A program made the translations under genes and the position numbers. This document shows, in pieces, positions 8,310 through 20,916 of a stretch of DNA of 64,000 nt (its first letter is position 1; each line of letters opens with the position of its first letter). The DNA is taken from assembly GCA_963854835.1 (NCBI GenBank), contig OY978526.1, positions 65,820,765 to 65,884,764 on the forward strand, given 5' to 3'. The notes beneath the pieces were generated by a model, which saw nothing but the letters and a program-made list of their open reading frames with translations, had not been told where the DNA came from and made no database searches. Source of the DNA: Megamerina dolium. Its lineage: Eukaryota; Arthropoda; Insecta; Diptera; Megamerinidae.

Positions 8310-11300
8310 ATTTCATTAACCGCTTGAAAACCACTACTATACCGACTCACGATAGAAACACATCAAAAAAATCCGTTATTGAATTTTCGAATTTTCAAAG
8401 TCGGTTCATATAAAGTTGAATGCCGCTACGAAGTAGAATGCTTATAAAAATAATTCCCTTGACAACAAAAACGGGCGTGACAATAAAATCTAAAATTCTG
8501 AAATTAAAAAAAAAATCCAAAAAGCATGAATGTCCTCGACCAATAGCTTAAATAAGCTTAAAAATCGATTGTCTTCTGGTTCAACATAAGGCATCACGTC
8601 ATTTAAACATCACGTCATTTAAAAATATGTTTTCCGCCATATTGGATATAGCAGCATTCCAAGGAAAATTTGTGCATATAAATATTCGAATCCATTAAAT
8701 TTGATTTATTCAACTTGTTCAATTTATCCATCAAATTTTCATAGGCATTTTCTTTGTTGCAATCTAAATAAATTTCCCCAAATTCAAAAAATGTTTTGTT
8801 CTCTTTTTGGTTTGTTTGGTGGATGTGAACCAAACAAACCAGCTCCAAAACTTCGTGCATAACCAGTTAAATATGTTCCACAGGAAGCTCAAACAATATT
8901 TTGCATGCAAAATGAATGCAAAAATTTAATTAGAATTTTATGAACAGCTAACTAAATGAGACTTCTCAATATTTCCGTAATGTCTTCGAAATTGAATAAA
9001 ATATGAATAGCACAGACTCAAACCATACTTTGTGCATTACAGTGCCATCTGTTATAAATAGTTTCAGAAAGATAATTATTTAAATACAGCAGTCACTCGT
9101 ATAGCGCAACGAATAAGAAAACATTGTATGAATATAGAAAGTGGGATTTGTACTAGTACAATGTTTGCGTGAAATTTTAGCGATTTTTTATAATTTAAAG
9201 TTTGATCGCACAAAATTAAATATTTTAATACAGAAGAAATTCTAAAGCAATTCTAAAAAATCTGAGCGCATTAGAGAGGATGTTAAAGGAAAGGGCAATT
9301 CCGCACTTTTTTTCGTCGCTATATGAGAACTGCGTCGTGTTTTGTATAATATGTTGTATGAACTCGCGTTACACGCAGATGTGGTGTAAGTTATTTAAAT
9401 TACTACACATCTATAAGGGAACACCCCATCTCCGGAGGAACCGTCAGCGCTTGGAATTTCTAACTAGCGCTAGTTAGTTTATTGTCTGGCCAATCATACT
9501 TAATACGGTCTAAATAGATTTTCAGTTGCAATGGCCACATAAGAAAAAAAGTGAACTTCTATAAAGTGAAAAAATGAAAGGGAAAAAATTAATTAATTAA
9601 ATTTAAAAAACTTTTTGCTATATTAACCGTCAATCATCAACTCTACTTATCAATTTCATACGAATCACAACTTTCGATTTAAATATTCTTTTTTAATAAA
9701 AAAAAAATGGTAGAAAAAAAAATCGTGAGAAAGAAGAAAAAGAAAACAACAACTAGGAGTAAAACTTTCGATATAAATATTCTTTTTTAATAAAAATAAA
9801 TAAGTTGTTAACCAAACTTGGCACTTTTCGAACAAAAATTTTTGTTTATCATCAATTAATAATTAGTGGGACTCATACAATCGTATAATATAAACCATAT
9901 AAAACGTTACACTCATTGTTATTTGCACGCACCAAAAAAGAATCCTGTAAATAAATAAAGTAAACTCCACCTAATGTTAACGTATTACAGAACAAAAGCG
10001 TGTTTAACCGAACTGCATTTCAAACCGTATAATTTTATCTAGTCATTTACACGATGGAATCATCGCGTCAACTTTTACGAGGCGCGTAAAATCTTTTTCA
10101 TACAAATATATGACAGCTGATTTACGACCGCATAATTTTATAAGGATTACGGGTTTACCCGTTTCTAAAATTGGTGTAGCGTGCGACCAGTGTCGCCAAC
10201 TCGAAGTTACGCAAAAGATCAAGAACGGATGAGTGTTAAAAAATATGTTCTGCGGTGTATAAGAATTAAATAGCACAAAAACAGTTTTGAGTGTACTTAT
10301 CGTCATTCAACATGCATCAATATGCAATACATAAGGTGCCTAAGTACCTGCATTGTTTTATAGAAAACATGCAAGATTTGAGTTCTACATTTACATTCCG
10401 AGCATCTCATTATCTGAAAACCCTCGAATTTATACAATGGCACCAAGTGTAGTATCCCTCTTTTAACCTTTAATCTCCTATAGGCTATATAGGCCAATCG
10501 CTCAGAGCACAAAAAAGGATTTCATCTTCTATTGGTTCATTTTAGAATTGAATTAATTAAGTACGTACTTTTTGAATCTTATTTATATCAATTCATTTTT
10601 TTTTTTTTGCTTCACCTAATTTACATTTTTTACTACAATTTTTTTCATAACTTCTCAACAAATCAAATGTATGAATATATATATATGTATCTACATAAAA
10701 AGTAGAAAAAAGAATCGTGTCAAAATGAGAAAGAAGAAAAAGAAAACAACAACGAGGAGTTAAATTTATGAACAACACAGAAAAAAACCGGAATGAAAAA
10801 ATAGCAATTGAATTGATACACACTCACATACAATTCACATACACAAATAGTTGCTTTATAATAAAAACGAAGAGGTGGTTGAGAGAGGGAGAGAAAAAAA
10901 TGTAAATACATATTTATGGTATCTTGATATGTGCAATGTACATATTTACATTACATAAACCTACATATACATACATACATTATAATATGCGAACGAGAAA
11001 TGGAGTGAGGGATTTGCACCAAAATTATTAACGAGCGATAGTAATAATACATACATATTTGCAATTTTTAAATTTATTATTTATCAATATTGCTTAATAA
11101 AAAGTTTTTATAAATAAAACGAAAAACACGAAAAAATGTATAAAAATGAGCAATAATAAACAGTAATTGACACACTCCCCGAAAAAAAAGGAGTGTGTTC
11201 GAAGTAAGTTAAAAGAGCGGATCAACAACACAACTACTATGCCGGTAAATGACAATGTGTACGTCAAGGTGACGTAGACGCCGTCGCACAGCGGCAGCAC

Positions 11301-12870
11301 AAGCGAGATGTATATACAATAAACAATATTACTCGTCACTAGGGTTGTTAAGTCAAACACACGTTCAAGCCCAATAGGAAATTTCTCAGTTGTTACTTTC
11401 GTAATTGGATCTGTAAATGCTCTTTAAATGGACAGAGAATATTAGCAGTTTTCTAAAATTTGTGCAGTGCACAAATTGGAACTTATTTTTGACTATGAAC
11501 ACCCACCAAAGTATTTAAAAACAACATCGTTCAAATATTTTTTGACGATGTTGTTTTTTGATATAAATAATATATATTTATAGAAATACGGATCATTCAA
11601 TGTAAAGCACAATCACACATAAATTCTTATACAATATTAGATACTCTTTATTTTATAAGAATATGTTATTCTGAAAAGGTAACAGCGAAGTATAAACAAA
11701 ATTGCAATACACAATCATTCTGTCAAAAGTGCTCATGTTCACATAGTTTGGATGGAGCCGACGGGAACACGTAGCGCAATACGGCAACTTATTTCTATTT
11801 CCTATTACGACATTGCGCAAGAGTAGTTTTATTTTGGTTGTTAAGAAAATAAAATAGTTTGGATATTTAAAGAAATTATAAAAAGGAATTAAGCTATTAT
11901 TTAAATATTTTTATGTTTTATATATCTTTATTTACGTTGTGAATCAATAATAATATTTGATCTTTTGAAATTGATATATATTAATATTTAGTTGTAAATT
12001 TTCTTTCAAATTCTACTCCGTTTCAACTCTATATATATCCCACTGAAGTGCATTCGTTTTGAGACTATGCGAAAGGATTTAAGTACTACTTTCATTCACT
12101 CTCCAAAATAATTTGTTTGCGTTGAAAGCTGCAATGTCTGGTGACTGTGACTGCTTAGATGTCAAATCAATGAGTTGGTATTGCTTTCTAAATGCTAAAT
12201 AAAATTTTGGGAGTGGGTAAAAATCATGGTTTACAAGGTCAAAACATTGCTGATTAGTTAAATTTTTTTTACAAAATTACAACTTTTTTATTGCGAAATT
12301 ATACAAACATAAAGCATAACAAGTCATGCTTAATAATAATATTACAACATTGAGAGTTTGCTAATGCTAATTTTTTGTTTGATATACTATATGAGAAGTA
12401 ATACATAATATATTAGTAGTAATAAAATAATAATTATAATATTATTAATAATAATAATAGCAATTTTTATTAATTTCCATTCTTTCTTTATTATTTTTCA
12501 ATATTCCAGCGACCTAACTGATAGCTCACTTTCTCTTGATGCTTGTTTTCCTATTGGGGATATGAAGTTAATTCAGAAGCAAATAAAAAATTAAACACAG
12601 TACCAAAAAAATACAAATTTATTGAAAAAAAACAACAACGAACGAGTGATGAACAAATGTTGCATACACATAAAAAACATAAACATTGATTCTCCGGTCA
12701 AATTGAAGTCAACAAAAAAATCCCAAATTGCTTCGGCAACGTGCACGCTGCAGCAGAATTACATGCTCTCACGAAATATCGGCTCCTCCAGCACTCTCAC
12801 TGTCAGGCAGTCACTCAAATCAGCTCAAATCAAATATAGTTGACTTCCTCACACTTACATCTTTACAATG
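8310..12870. other. Gene-poor AT-rich stretch, probably intronic or intergenic
   Basis: No frame has coding character. It contains a local duplication (copies at about 9708-9765 and 10695-10765 sharing GAGAAAGAAGAAAAAGAAAA), a direct repeat of an ATTCTTTTTTAATAAAAA word (about 9687 and 9780), and the hairpin at 11517-11558. The short frames here arise from A/T-rich low complexity. Confidence 0.5.
11517..11558. repeat. Perfect 14-bp hairpin stem
   Basis: AAAAACAACATCGT (11517-11530) pairs exactly with ACGATGTTGTTTTT (11545-11558). Five further pairs (TCAAA/TTTGA) continue inward past a one-base bulge, leaving a tiny loop. No flanking repeat explains it. Confidence 0.7.
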
Positions 12871-12879
12871 CAGTTTAGG

Positions 12880-13530
12880 TCTCACTCGTGTGTTCTCTCA
12901 ATTGGAGAATAATGAGAGCAGAGAGCAGAGATCAAATGTAAAAAAATTCTGATTTGATTTTTTTTACTTGCACTTGGCAGCGGCGGCAGCAGTCGAGTTT
13001 TTGCTTCAATGCTGAACATTTGAGGTGAGCGGACTAAAAGTGTTTTTGCGAATCAAACACCCAAAACAAAATAGCCAAATACACACATAGTAGTAGTAGT
13101 AAAAAACAGAATAGAACAAAAAGAAAAATACCACAGCAGAAAATAGAAAATGCAGAAATTCTAATTTCATGAACACCCACCAAAAACAAACAAAAAATCG
13201 AATAAGATTTTGCGAATTGTAAAAAAAAACCACAAAAAATTTTGCAATAAAAATTAGTAGGCATAATAAAAATTGTGAAAATCGAGAAAAAAAACCCTCA
13301 AATGAATCAATTTTTTTAGTGCGCGGCCATTTTTTTTTCTGTCGTTCGTTCGTGTGTCAAAAAAAAAGTACACCACAACAACAAAAAACGACGACAACGA
13401 AGGAGGAGAATTTATATATGCAAGTGTCGCCCGTTGTCGAATCGTACACAGAGAGTACAACGAGTAAAAAAGTTTATGTAAAGAGCAAATTGATTAGGCA
13501 AATAAAAAGAAATATAATTTGCAAATAACA
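12880..13530 (+). promoter_or_regulatory. Candidate promoter and 5'-UTR-like block upstream of rn
   Basis: GAGA-type words (TCTCTC near 12893, GAGAGCAGAGAGCAGAG at about 12912) precede a GC-richer spot (GGCAGCGGCGGCAGCAG, about 12976). An A- and CAA-rich, T-poor strand follows to about 13530, which is the base composition typical of long 5' leaders of fly developmental genes. A short frame starts at 13418 (MQVSPVVESYTES) and stops at 13526-13528. I could not find a donor whose phase joins it to the rn coding exon, so if transcribed it is more likely leader than coding. Its assignment to rn is inference from position and orientation. Confidence 0.25.
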
Positions 13531-13534
13531 TAAA

Positions 13535-16500
13535 GAAGCAAATACGAAAACCGCCATTATTAAAAAAAAATTATTTGTAAATTGTTAAATTCGAAAGTGT
13601 ATAAATGCAAAAAAAAAAAAAATTGTGATTCAGAGTGAACAAATTTACATTATTACATCAAGTGCTAATTGTAACGTTAATGATCATTGCTGATGAATTA
13701 ACGAGTTTGAAAAAGGAAAAAGTAAAAACCAAGTTATTTTGTACGTAGCAAAAAAGGAGGCATAGGGGAAAATTACTTGTCCTTTTCAGCTGATGTAGTA
13801 TTTTCAAAATAGTAACGCACAAATAAACAAAAGTAATACAATTACTGCATAAGTGAGGTGGCACGTGCTTCGAAGTACTCCCGCAATTGAAAAATGTGAT
13901 TCCAATTGGTTGGTATACAAATCTACAATATAAGAAAAGAACAATAAATACATTCTATTTAGTATGTGCAATAGAAAACGATGAAGAAGAAGGAAAAAGA
14001 TGTTTACAAACATTACATAAAAAAATTTGCATATCTTGCCCAGTTATTTACCGTCGCTATTGTGTATTTGATTCTATTTCATCAACCCTTTTTTATTATA
14101 TCTCATTCTACTCCATTATGCGTTACATTTAATATTCTAACAAAAATTCTTATAAAAGAAATAATGGATAATTTTTACTATGACAGCTACAGTAGGCGAT
14201 CAATTATCTCAACATTGCATATTGCTGTGTTATAATACTTAATCATGGTGCGTGTTGCAATACGACGTTGTTACCCATATAAATAAAGATCTCTGTATTT
14301 ACCTAACATCACTGTTAAAACACCATTAAAGACATCACTACATTTTCCCAATCGCAAATAATTAGTCGTTGGATGCAGACTAAAGATTTCGCATTGTCCA
14401 AGTATTTAAAAATTAGTGAAAAATCTTAAGTGGAAGTGCTTCTCCATAATTGAATTACTAATGGCAGCTATGATCACAATCTGCACTTTTAAATTTATAA
14501 GTCCTAGCATTTAAAATACATAATTTCACAAAGACTTAACGGTCTATAAATATTCTAAATATTTACTAAGGACATTCTAACAAACAAATATTTTCACTAT
14601 AACCTTGTTTATCTACACAACGTCTATAATATGAATTGGTTTGCCTTTTATAATGAAGTGACTACTGTAGAGTGTTTTTTTCTTTTTATTACTTTTTCTC
14701 GTTTTTGTTTTTGCTTTGTTCTTTTCTTTTATATTCCACTCCATATACTTACTACAACAATATCTCGAACAGCAGCATTGTTGTATAATGCTCGCTAGCT
14801 ACTTCTGCTCATTGTTGCGCACTGCCATTAACTTGTTCCCCCACACTCATTCATTTGTCAGTGAAGGTACTTGTAATTTCTTCATTTTTCTGATTTCCTT
14901 GAATCTATATTTTTAATTGTATTATTTTGTTCAATTTCGAACTTTTGTTTCTTTTTTTCAACCATTCTGATTTTGCTACGTTTCACATGCAATTTTTTTA
15001 TGCTTGTACAATTTGTGTCATTAAGTATACCCCGATACTCGTTCGTTTAAATGTATGCAAATATGTACTCCGTTTTTTATGTTTGTTTTAGGGGTTTTTT
15101 TTTTCCTCTTTTTGCACTTATCAAGAGCCGCGCGTCCATTTTTTTGTCCAGCTGCTGTGTTCACGTATTGTTGGTGTATTTTTTGCTCATGTTTCTATTT
15201 TCACTCAATTACTCACTTATGTGCCACTCTCTGATTCTCGTAATTGTTGTAAATGCATGTGCAGTCTCTTTTTCTCCTCATTAGATTTGCAGTTATTGTT
15301 TACATATGCAATCCCGCGCACTTTTTGCACAATTCTTTCATCGCACTCGTCGTACTCCATCACGTATTCTTCTATATTATATCAGCCTTGCCACTAGAGA
15401 AACATTTTTCCCACAAAGTTTAACCAAAGGCGTTTACCGCCAAAAGACTACCAAAGCGTGCCAATTTAAATATTGAACTAAAAATATGATTTTCATTAAT
15501 ATTATTTACTGATTTTTAGACAATCAATATCTCAACAGCTCTTTTACGAATATATTAAATGTAGAAATGACTAACTCTGCTTTTCTTGTGCTTTTTATGT
15601 ATGCAATAAGTTAATACAAATTTCACAGGTTAAACAGAATGCTTTGAATAACAGTGAGAATAGAATATAATTTTTAACAAAAACAACCTTTAACGAATCT
15701 TTGTATGAAGGGTGATGTATTTTTTCATTTTACGTGGTAATCATAATCTTATGTAGAAATGGAGGGAAAAAAGGGTAATGCATGTATTTGAAGTATGTTC
15801 TAGATTTAACGTAAAATAATATTAATTTTTACAATATGTATAATTTTTCTTGTGTGTAGTGAAATTATATTTTGTATTTCTAATTTATTTTCTTAATCAA
15901 TTAAAATATTTGTTTAGTTTGAATTATGCTATTGACTTATTATGGCAATCTCTATTTTCTAAAAGTTTATTGTACCGATATCTAATTTTTTATAGTATGA
16001 CTTTTATTAGTGTCAGTGTTGAACATTTATGTTACGTATATGAAGAATTATGTAAATTGCATAGTTCTTATAAATTAAATTTGGCTCAAGTTGATTTCAA
16101 ATTGTTACATTTGAACTAGAGAGGAACTATATGGATTGAGAATATTGCAATTTCACATTTCACGTTACTTTAAATTGAGTTGCGAAGATTGCAAATTTTA
16201 CTTTAATAAAATCCTAAATGAAATTCTTAATTAAACAGTAACATTAATAAGTTCCAAGATGTTGTTGTTGCAGCAGGAATACGGACAAGTTTTTCAAATA
16301 TTAAACAAATTTAACATTTCGTATAGTGCTGTACAATTCCATCCATGTAAGCGGAGACTCTAGATAATTATGTGTTGTTTGGTTATACGTCTAGTATCTT
16401 AAATTCCTTGTTCTGAAGTGTTTTTGCAATTCTTTAAAATACATTTTGTATTTTTCGATTAAAATCAGAATTTTTGCAAGTCAGTGAGAAATATCATACA

Positions 16501-19180
16501 ATTATTTTTTGACGAAAATCTAATATCCAAAGTTTTTTTAGTTATTGATAAAAATTTACAAGTTCTTCTTTAAACAATTTGTATTTTTATTGTTTATACT
16601 TACACTTTCAAAATTTATTTATTTTGATGACAAATTATATTTGAAAAGAATTTCTTTTAGTCTTTATGAAAACTGATTTAATGTTGCACAGTCTACTTAT
16701 CAGATCATCAAACATCATACATATAAACTCTATAAAATTGATCTATCTGAGAAACGACTCGTCGCATTTGCTTAAAAGATGACGAAACTTTGTAGCATAT
16801 TCTTTGTGAATACCCATCTTATGCTTGATCTACAATAGAAGGCAAATATTGAGTATGGCCTTTCACTGTGATATACCTGTTATAAAAAACTAGCTTCAGC
16901 GAAGCATGTCTTGCTCCCTTTACCATGGACAACACACTTTTTGCCTCAATAATCTTTTTTTTAAGCACAAACGATTTTTTATTTCGCTGTGCATTTCCAA
17001 TTTTCTAATATGTTTTACGATCATTTTATGCCTTACTTTCGAAATTTAATCGAACGACTATTGCTTCTTACTTCAATTATTTAATCACCATAGTAGGATT
17101 TTGTTACAATAAAATTTTTCGAAATATCTGAATCTGGGAGAAACTCAAGAAATCGGGTTTTCTAGAAACTATCAGTTTAGGTCCATTTGCATCAAAGTGG
17201 CAACACTGTGATTGAGGTTGCTTTTTATTGTGTTCGTCATCATCGTGCCGTGGTATATTTTTTTCCTATCAGGCATTTCGTATTTGCTTTTGCGTACGCG
17301 TGTTGTATTTGAATATAAATACGTGTTGTTGTTTGTGTTTGTATTTTTTCTGTATACCATTTTTTATAGATACATATACGTGTGTTGTTTGTGGTTTAAT
17401 ATATGTATGCAGTAGTTTGTTATGTATATTTTGCGTTGTTTTATGTCTCTCACCCCCGCTGTATGACTATTAAAATGGGTGGTTTTTTTTTGCTGGTTTG
17501 ATTCATGATTTTCTTTTGTCTTTCATTTATGTTTTCTTTCGATTCTTTTTCAACTTTTTATTAAACATACAACAGAAGTTTTGTGTGTCGTTTAACTGGG
17601 TTCGATTATGTTATATTGGCGCCTATAATTTATGTTTTTGAGAAATCGCTTTTTACAACTTATGCTGTTGAATCTATAATGTAATTGTGTGTAAAAAGAA
17701 AGAAATATAAACACACATGCATTCATACATAAAATATATTTATTTGTAATTTTGAAGCCTTTTATTCATTTTTATTTATTATTTGTTTTTTATTGAATTG
17801 GCATATACATTAATAGGTTGCCGTCTAATAGAACCAATTTATAAGTGAAAAATATCAAGTTTTCGGACTTTAGACATAGTTGAAAATACATATCCTCGAT
17901 GATGAAACCTTGCATGGACGAGTATATGGTATACAAACTTAGATCGGCACATTTACGAAAATTTCTTATCATGTGGTGTACTTATTTATTACGACAATAT
18001 CCAATGACCTTCAAAATCTCTCTTGAATTTTTAAGATGAAGTTCTTCAAAGTTTTATTGACTTGATTAAAATTTGTATTGTCAATATGAAATTAAATTTT
18101 ATATATATTGTAAAAAAGTCATGATTTTTCCGACAAGGAATTTTTGTTTTTTATCTTTTATCGATACACTCATTTACGATATTGTTGTATTTTTCCCCCC
18201 ATTTTTTATATATTTTATTAGCATTCTATTTTTATCGCCTGTATTCATATTTTTGGAAATAAATTTTTTTTTACTCTTTCATATTTACTTTCCGATGAGA
18301 GTATTTTGATTTACTACGCAAATTCACGCACACATAGATTTTTGCTTATATTTTCCATTCATTTTTTTTTTTTTTAATATCAGTTTTTTTTTCTGCTTTG
18401 TATAGAGCAAAGAGAAAGCACAGAACAGCCAGAGATGCAATTATAAATTTGGCGCTCGAGTTTGATTCAGAAATGTGATTAAACGGATATACATATGTAA
18501 ATAGCATTGAATTGGCAATTATTGATATAAAGGCTGATTTCCTAAACATTTACAATGTATCAATACAGTTTTAATGCCACATTGATACATTGCGCAATTA
18601 CATTTATAATACTTTACATCTAAATTTTTATGGATGCGCAGTTTGCTTATCTCTGCGTATCGATAACAAAAGTGATGCATTTGGGAACAGAATACATTGT
18701 AAAATGTTTAAGGGTTGTTTTTAGGAACAACTCGCAAATGTAATAAAGAAAGATGTAGTAGCGTCTATTTTTATGAAAAGTGTCTTAAGGAGTAAGGTAT
18801 CTTTAACAAAGTGAAAGTGGTTTTAGAGCAAAAGTAGGATTTTGAAAATAATTGATTTTAACAAAAAGATTAAAAAAAACTCAAAAATCGTAAACATGCG
18901 TTTTTTCATGTTTTGCTGTCCAAAATGAATTTCAGATTCAGATACCTCGTACCCAGATACAACTTTGTTCCTATAATAATACTTGTACTTAAATAAATTT
19001 TAAGTTTTTCTTAGATACTCCTCCTAAATTAGCTTCAATTTAATTTCAAATCGAAAAAAAAACTTTTAAAATCTGATTCTTTAAACAACTTAAATATATT
19101 TAAATAAAATATTTAGGTACGTTTAAATTGCTATTATCATGAGATTTTGACAGTTTATATATTATAGTGGTAGTGGTTGG
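13535..19180. other. AT-rich stretch with strand-asymmetric T-rich blocks
   Basis: No coding region was recognised. Blocks such as 14650-15290 and 17210-17480 are T- and TG-rich on the + strand and yield long Phe/Tyr/Cys-rich frames that are low-complexity artefacts. A 12-bp perfect hairpin (CAATGTATCAAT, 18553-18564, with its complement at 18581-18592) and a SINE fragment at 16259 are the only structured features seen. Confidence 0.5.
16259..16295 (+). repeat. Fragment of the hairpin-bearing short element
   Basis: GATGTTGTTGTTGCAGCAGG followed by AATACGGACAAG matches the 5' end of the family best seen at 40463-40600. Only the head is present. Confidence 0.55.
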
Positions 19181-19182
19181 TT

Positions 19183-19450
19183 GGTTGCCGAAACTTAGTT
19201 GTTAGTGCGTTGGCCTTCTGATCTGCAGATCGTGGATTCAATCCCCGGCTGAAGCACAACTTTAATAACGAAATAATTTTTTCTATCGAACGGTGCTCAC
19301 CCGTCGGCAAGTAATTGGCAATCGCAGCAGTTACAATTTGCCATGAAAAAGCTTCTTAAAGAGCTCTGTAACAAAGCTCAGAAAAAGTGATGTCACAAGG
19401 GTTCTACCATTCGGAAACGGCTAATAACGGTAGGTTTTTTCTAATACTGT
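19183..19450 (+). repeat. tRNA-derived SINE, copy 1
   Basis: The head resembles a tRNA gene with Pol III promoter boxes: ACTTAGTTGTTAGTG is a worn A box and GATTCAATCCC a B box. The body continues with CGGTGCTCACCCGTCGGCAA, TTTGCCATGAAAAAGCTTCT and ATTCGGAAACGGCTAATA. Other copies lie at 48894-49186 (same strand), 61225-61544 and 23925-24095 (opposite strand) and 37074-37180 (partial). Confidence 0.8.
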
Positions 19451-19740
19451 CTAAAATTTGCCCTCCTTTTTGTTTTCTAAGATTGTAAATGTACTAAAAG
19501 TAATGCGATGATACTACGGTATTCATGACATTGAAATTAGTACCGAATTCACTATAGTATCTACTAACTTTTGCATGCCTGTGGCGTACAGAATACGATG
19601 ATTGCGTATAGTGTGCCCATAGTGCTCTATATTTGTTATTGATATTTAGTTTAAATAACATGATTCTTATTCGATTGGCGATTCTGTGTGTTTTTTTACC
19701 AACAAACTCGATTGAGGTCGATTTTTTTAGGTAAATTGAG

Positions 19741-19862
19741 TGGTTGTTGATGTTATTCTTTGTACAGAAACAAAACATAGCATTTCCGTATTCTGCTGAG
19801 TTGAATGGACCCCTTGGTCGATCACGTCGTTTCCGAGACGTAGAACCCTTCCATTCTTGGGA
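19741..19862 (+). repeat. Hairpin-bearing short element, copy
   Basis: It shares GCATTTCCGTATTCTG, TTGAATGGACC, a TTGGTCGATCACG word, GAGACGTAGAACC and CCATTCTTGGGAA with copies at 40463-40600 and 23042-23142. It is a short interspersed element of undetermined class. Confidence 0.65.
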
Positions 19863-20916
19863 AATTTCAAATTTGAATGGTCGAGGTAGGCATTTGGTGA
19901 CCATGACTTAAGCGATTTGTGAGCAAGGTAACATAAATCTAACAAAATCATACACCAAAATCTTTTGGCATATGCTCCTGCAAAAGAGCAAATAAATTAT
20001 CTAAAGGTATAAAGGTATATTAAAAAAAAACAACTTTTTAAGAGCTTTTATGTAAAATAAGAGTTGATAATTTGTTGGCATTCATGGCATGGGATGAAAT
20101 TAAGGAAAGAGGAACTCGATGAGGAGTATTGAGAACTGTAAGTGTAGTATTGGTTGAATGATATTTTATATCGATATACAATATTTTTAAAGTAAATTTT
20201 ATATGATTTTATTTTATTATTTTTTAAATTTACAAATTTTTATTGCTACTATAAAAATATGCAATTTTATGTTAGTGCATAGTGGATAAGATAAACTGAA
20301 TGCAATAAAATCCCAAATAATGCTCATCTGGTCACACTTTTACGTGCCGTGCAATATGTATTCTGCAAATTGTGCAATTGCATTGCGGTTAACTAACGTC
20401 AGCAAAAAATGTATTCACACACTTGAGTCTTTTATGTGTAAATATACTCAAGAGAGCAAAATTGATATCACTTTTGATTTTGACAAGAATTTTATAGAGA
20501 GGGAGCGATAGTGAAATGAGAGGGTATGTTTCTGTGCTATATTTATTTCATATATGAGTACATAAATGTAAATATGGATATGTATTTATTATTATTGTTG
20601 CTTTCTGTAGGGGTTTTTTCAATTTTATTTCTTTTTTTTTTGTTTGTTTTGTAATTCGCTTGCTATCTTTTTGTATGTGTTTCTTATTACACATTTTTGT
20701 GGTTTACCACTTTTTGTTGTTGATTGATTTTTTTAGCAACACCATTTTTTTGTTTGCTCTTTATTGTTACTGGATATTTTTTTGCGAATTTTAAAATCGT
20801 TTGCAAAAAGTTTCTGAAGACATGTGTACAGAAATAGAAGTAAATTAAAGCAAAAATAAATTTTTCGCTGGCTCTTCGATATGTATGATTTTTTAAGTCA
20901 GTGCTTTCTCAATATA

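Noticed and set aside
14716..15284. Hydrophobic + strand frames suggesting small membrane proteins
   Set aside because: Same T-rich composition effect; no conserved motif and no sensible start context.
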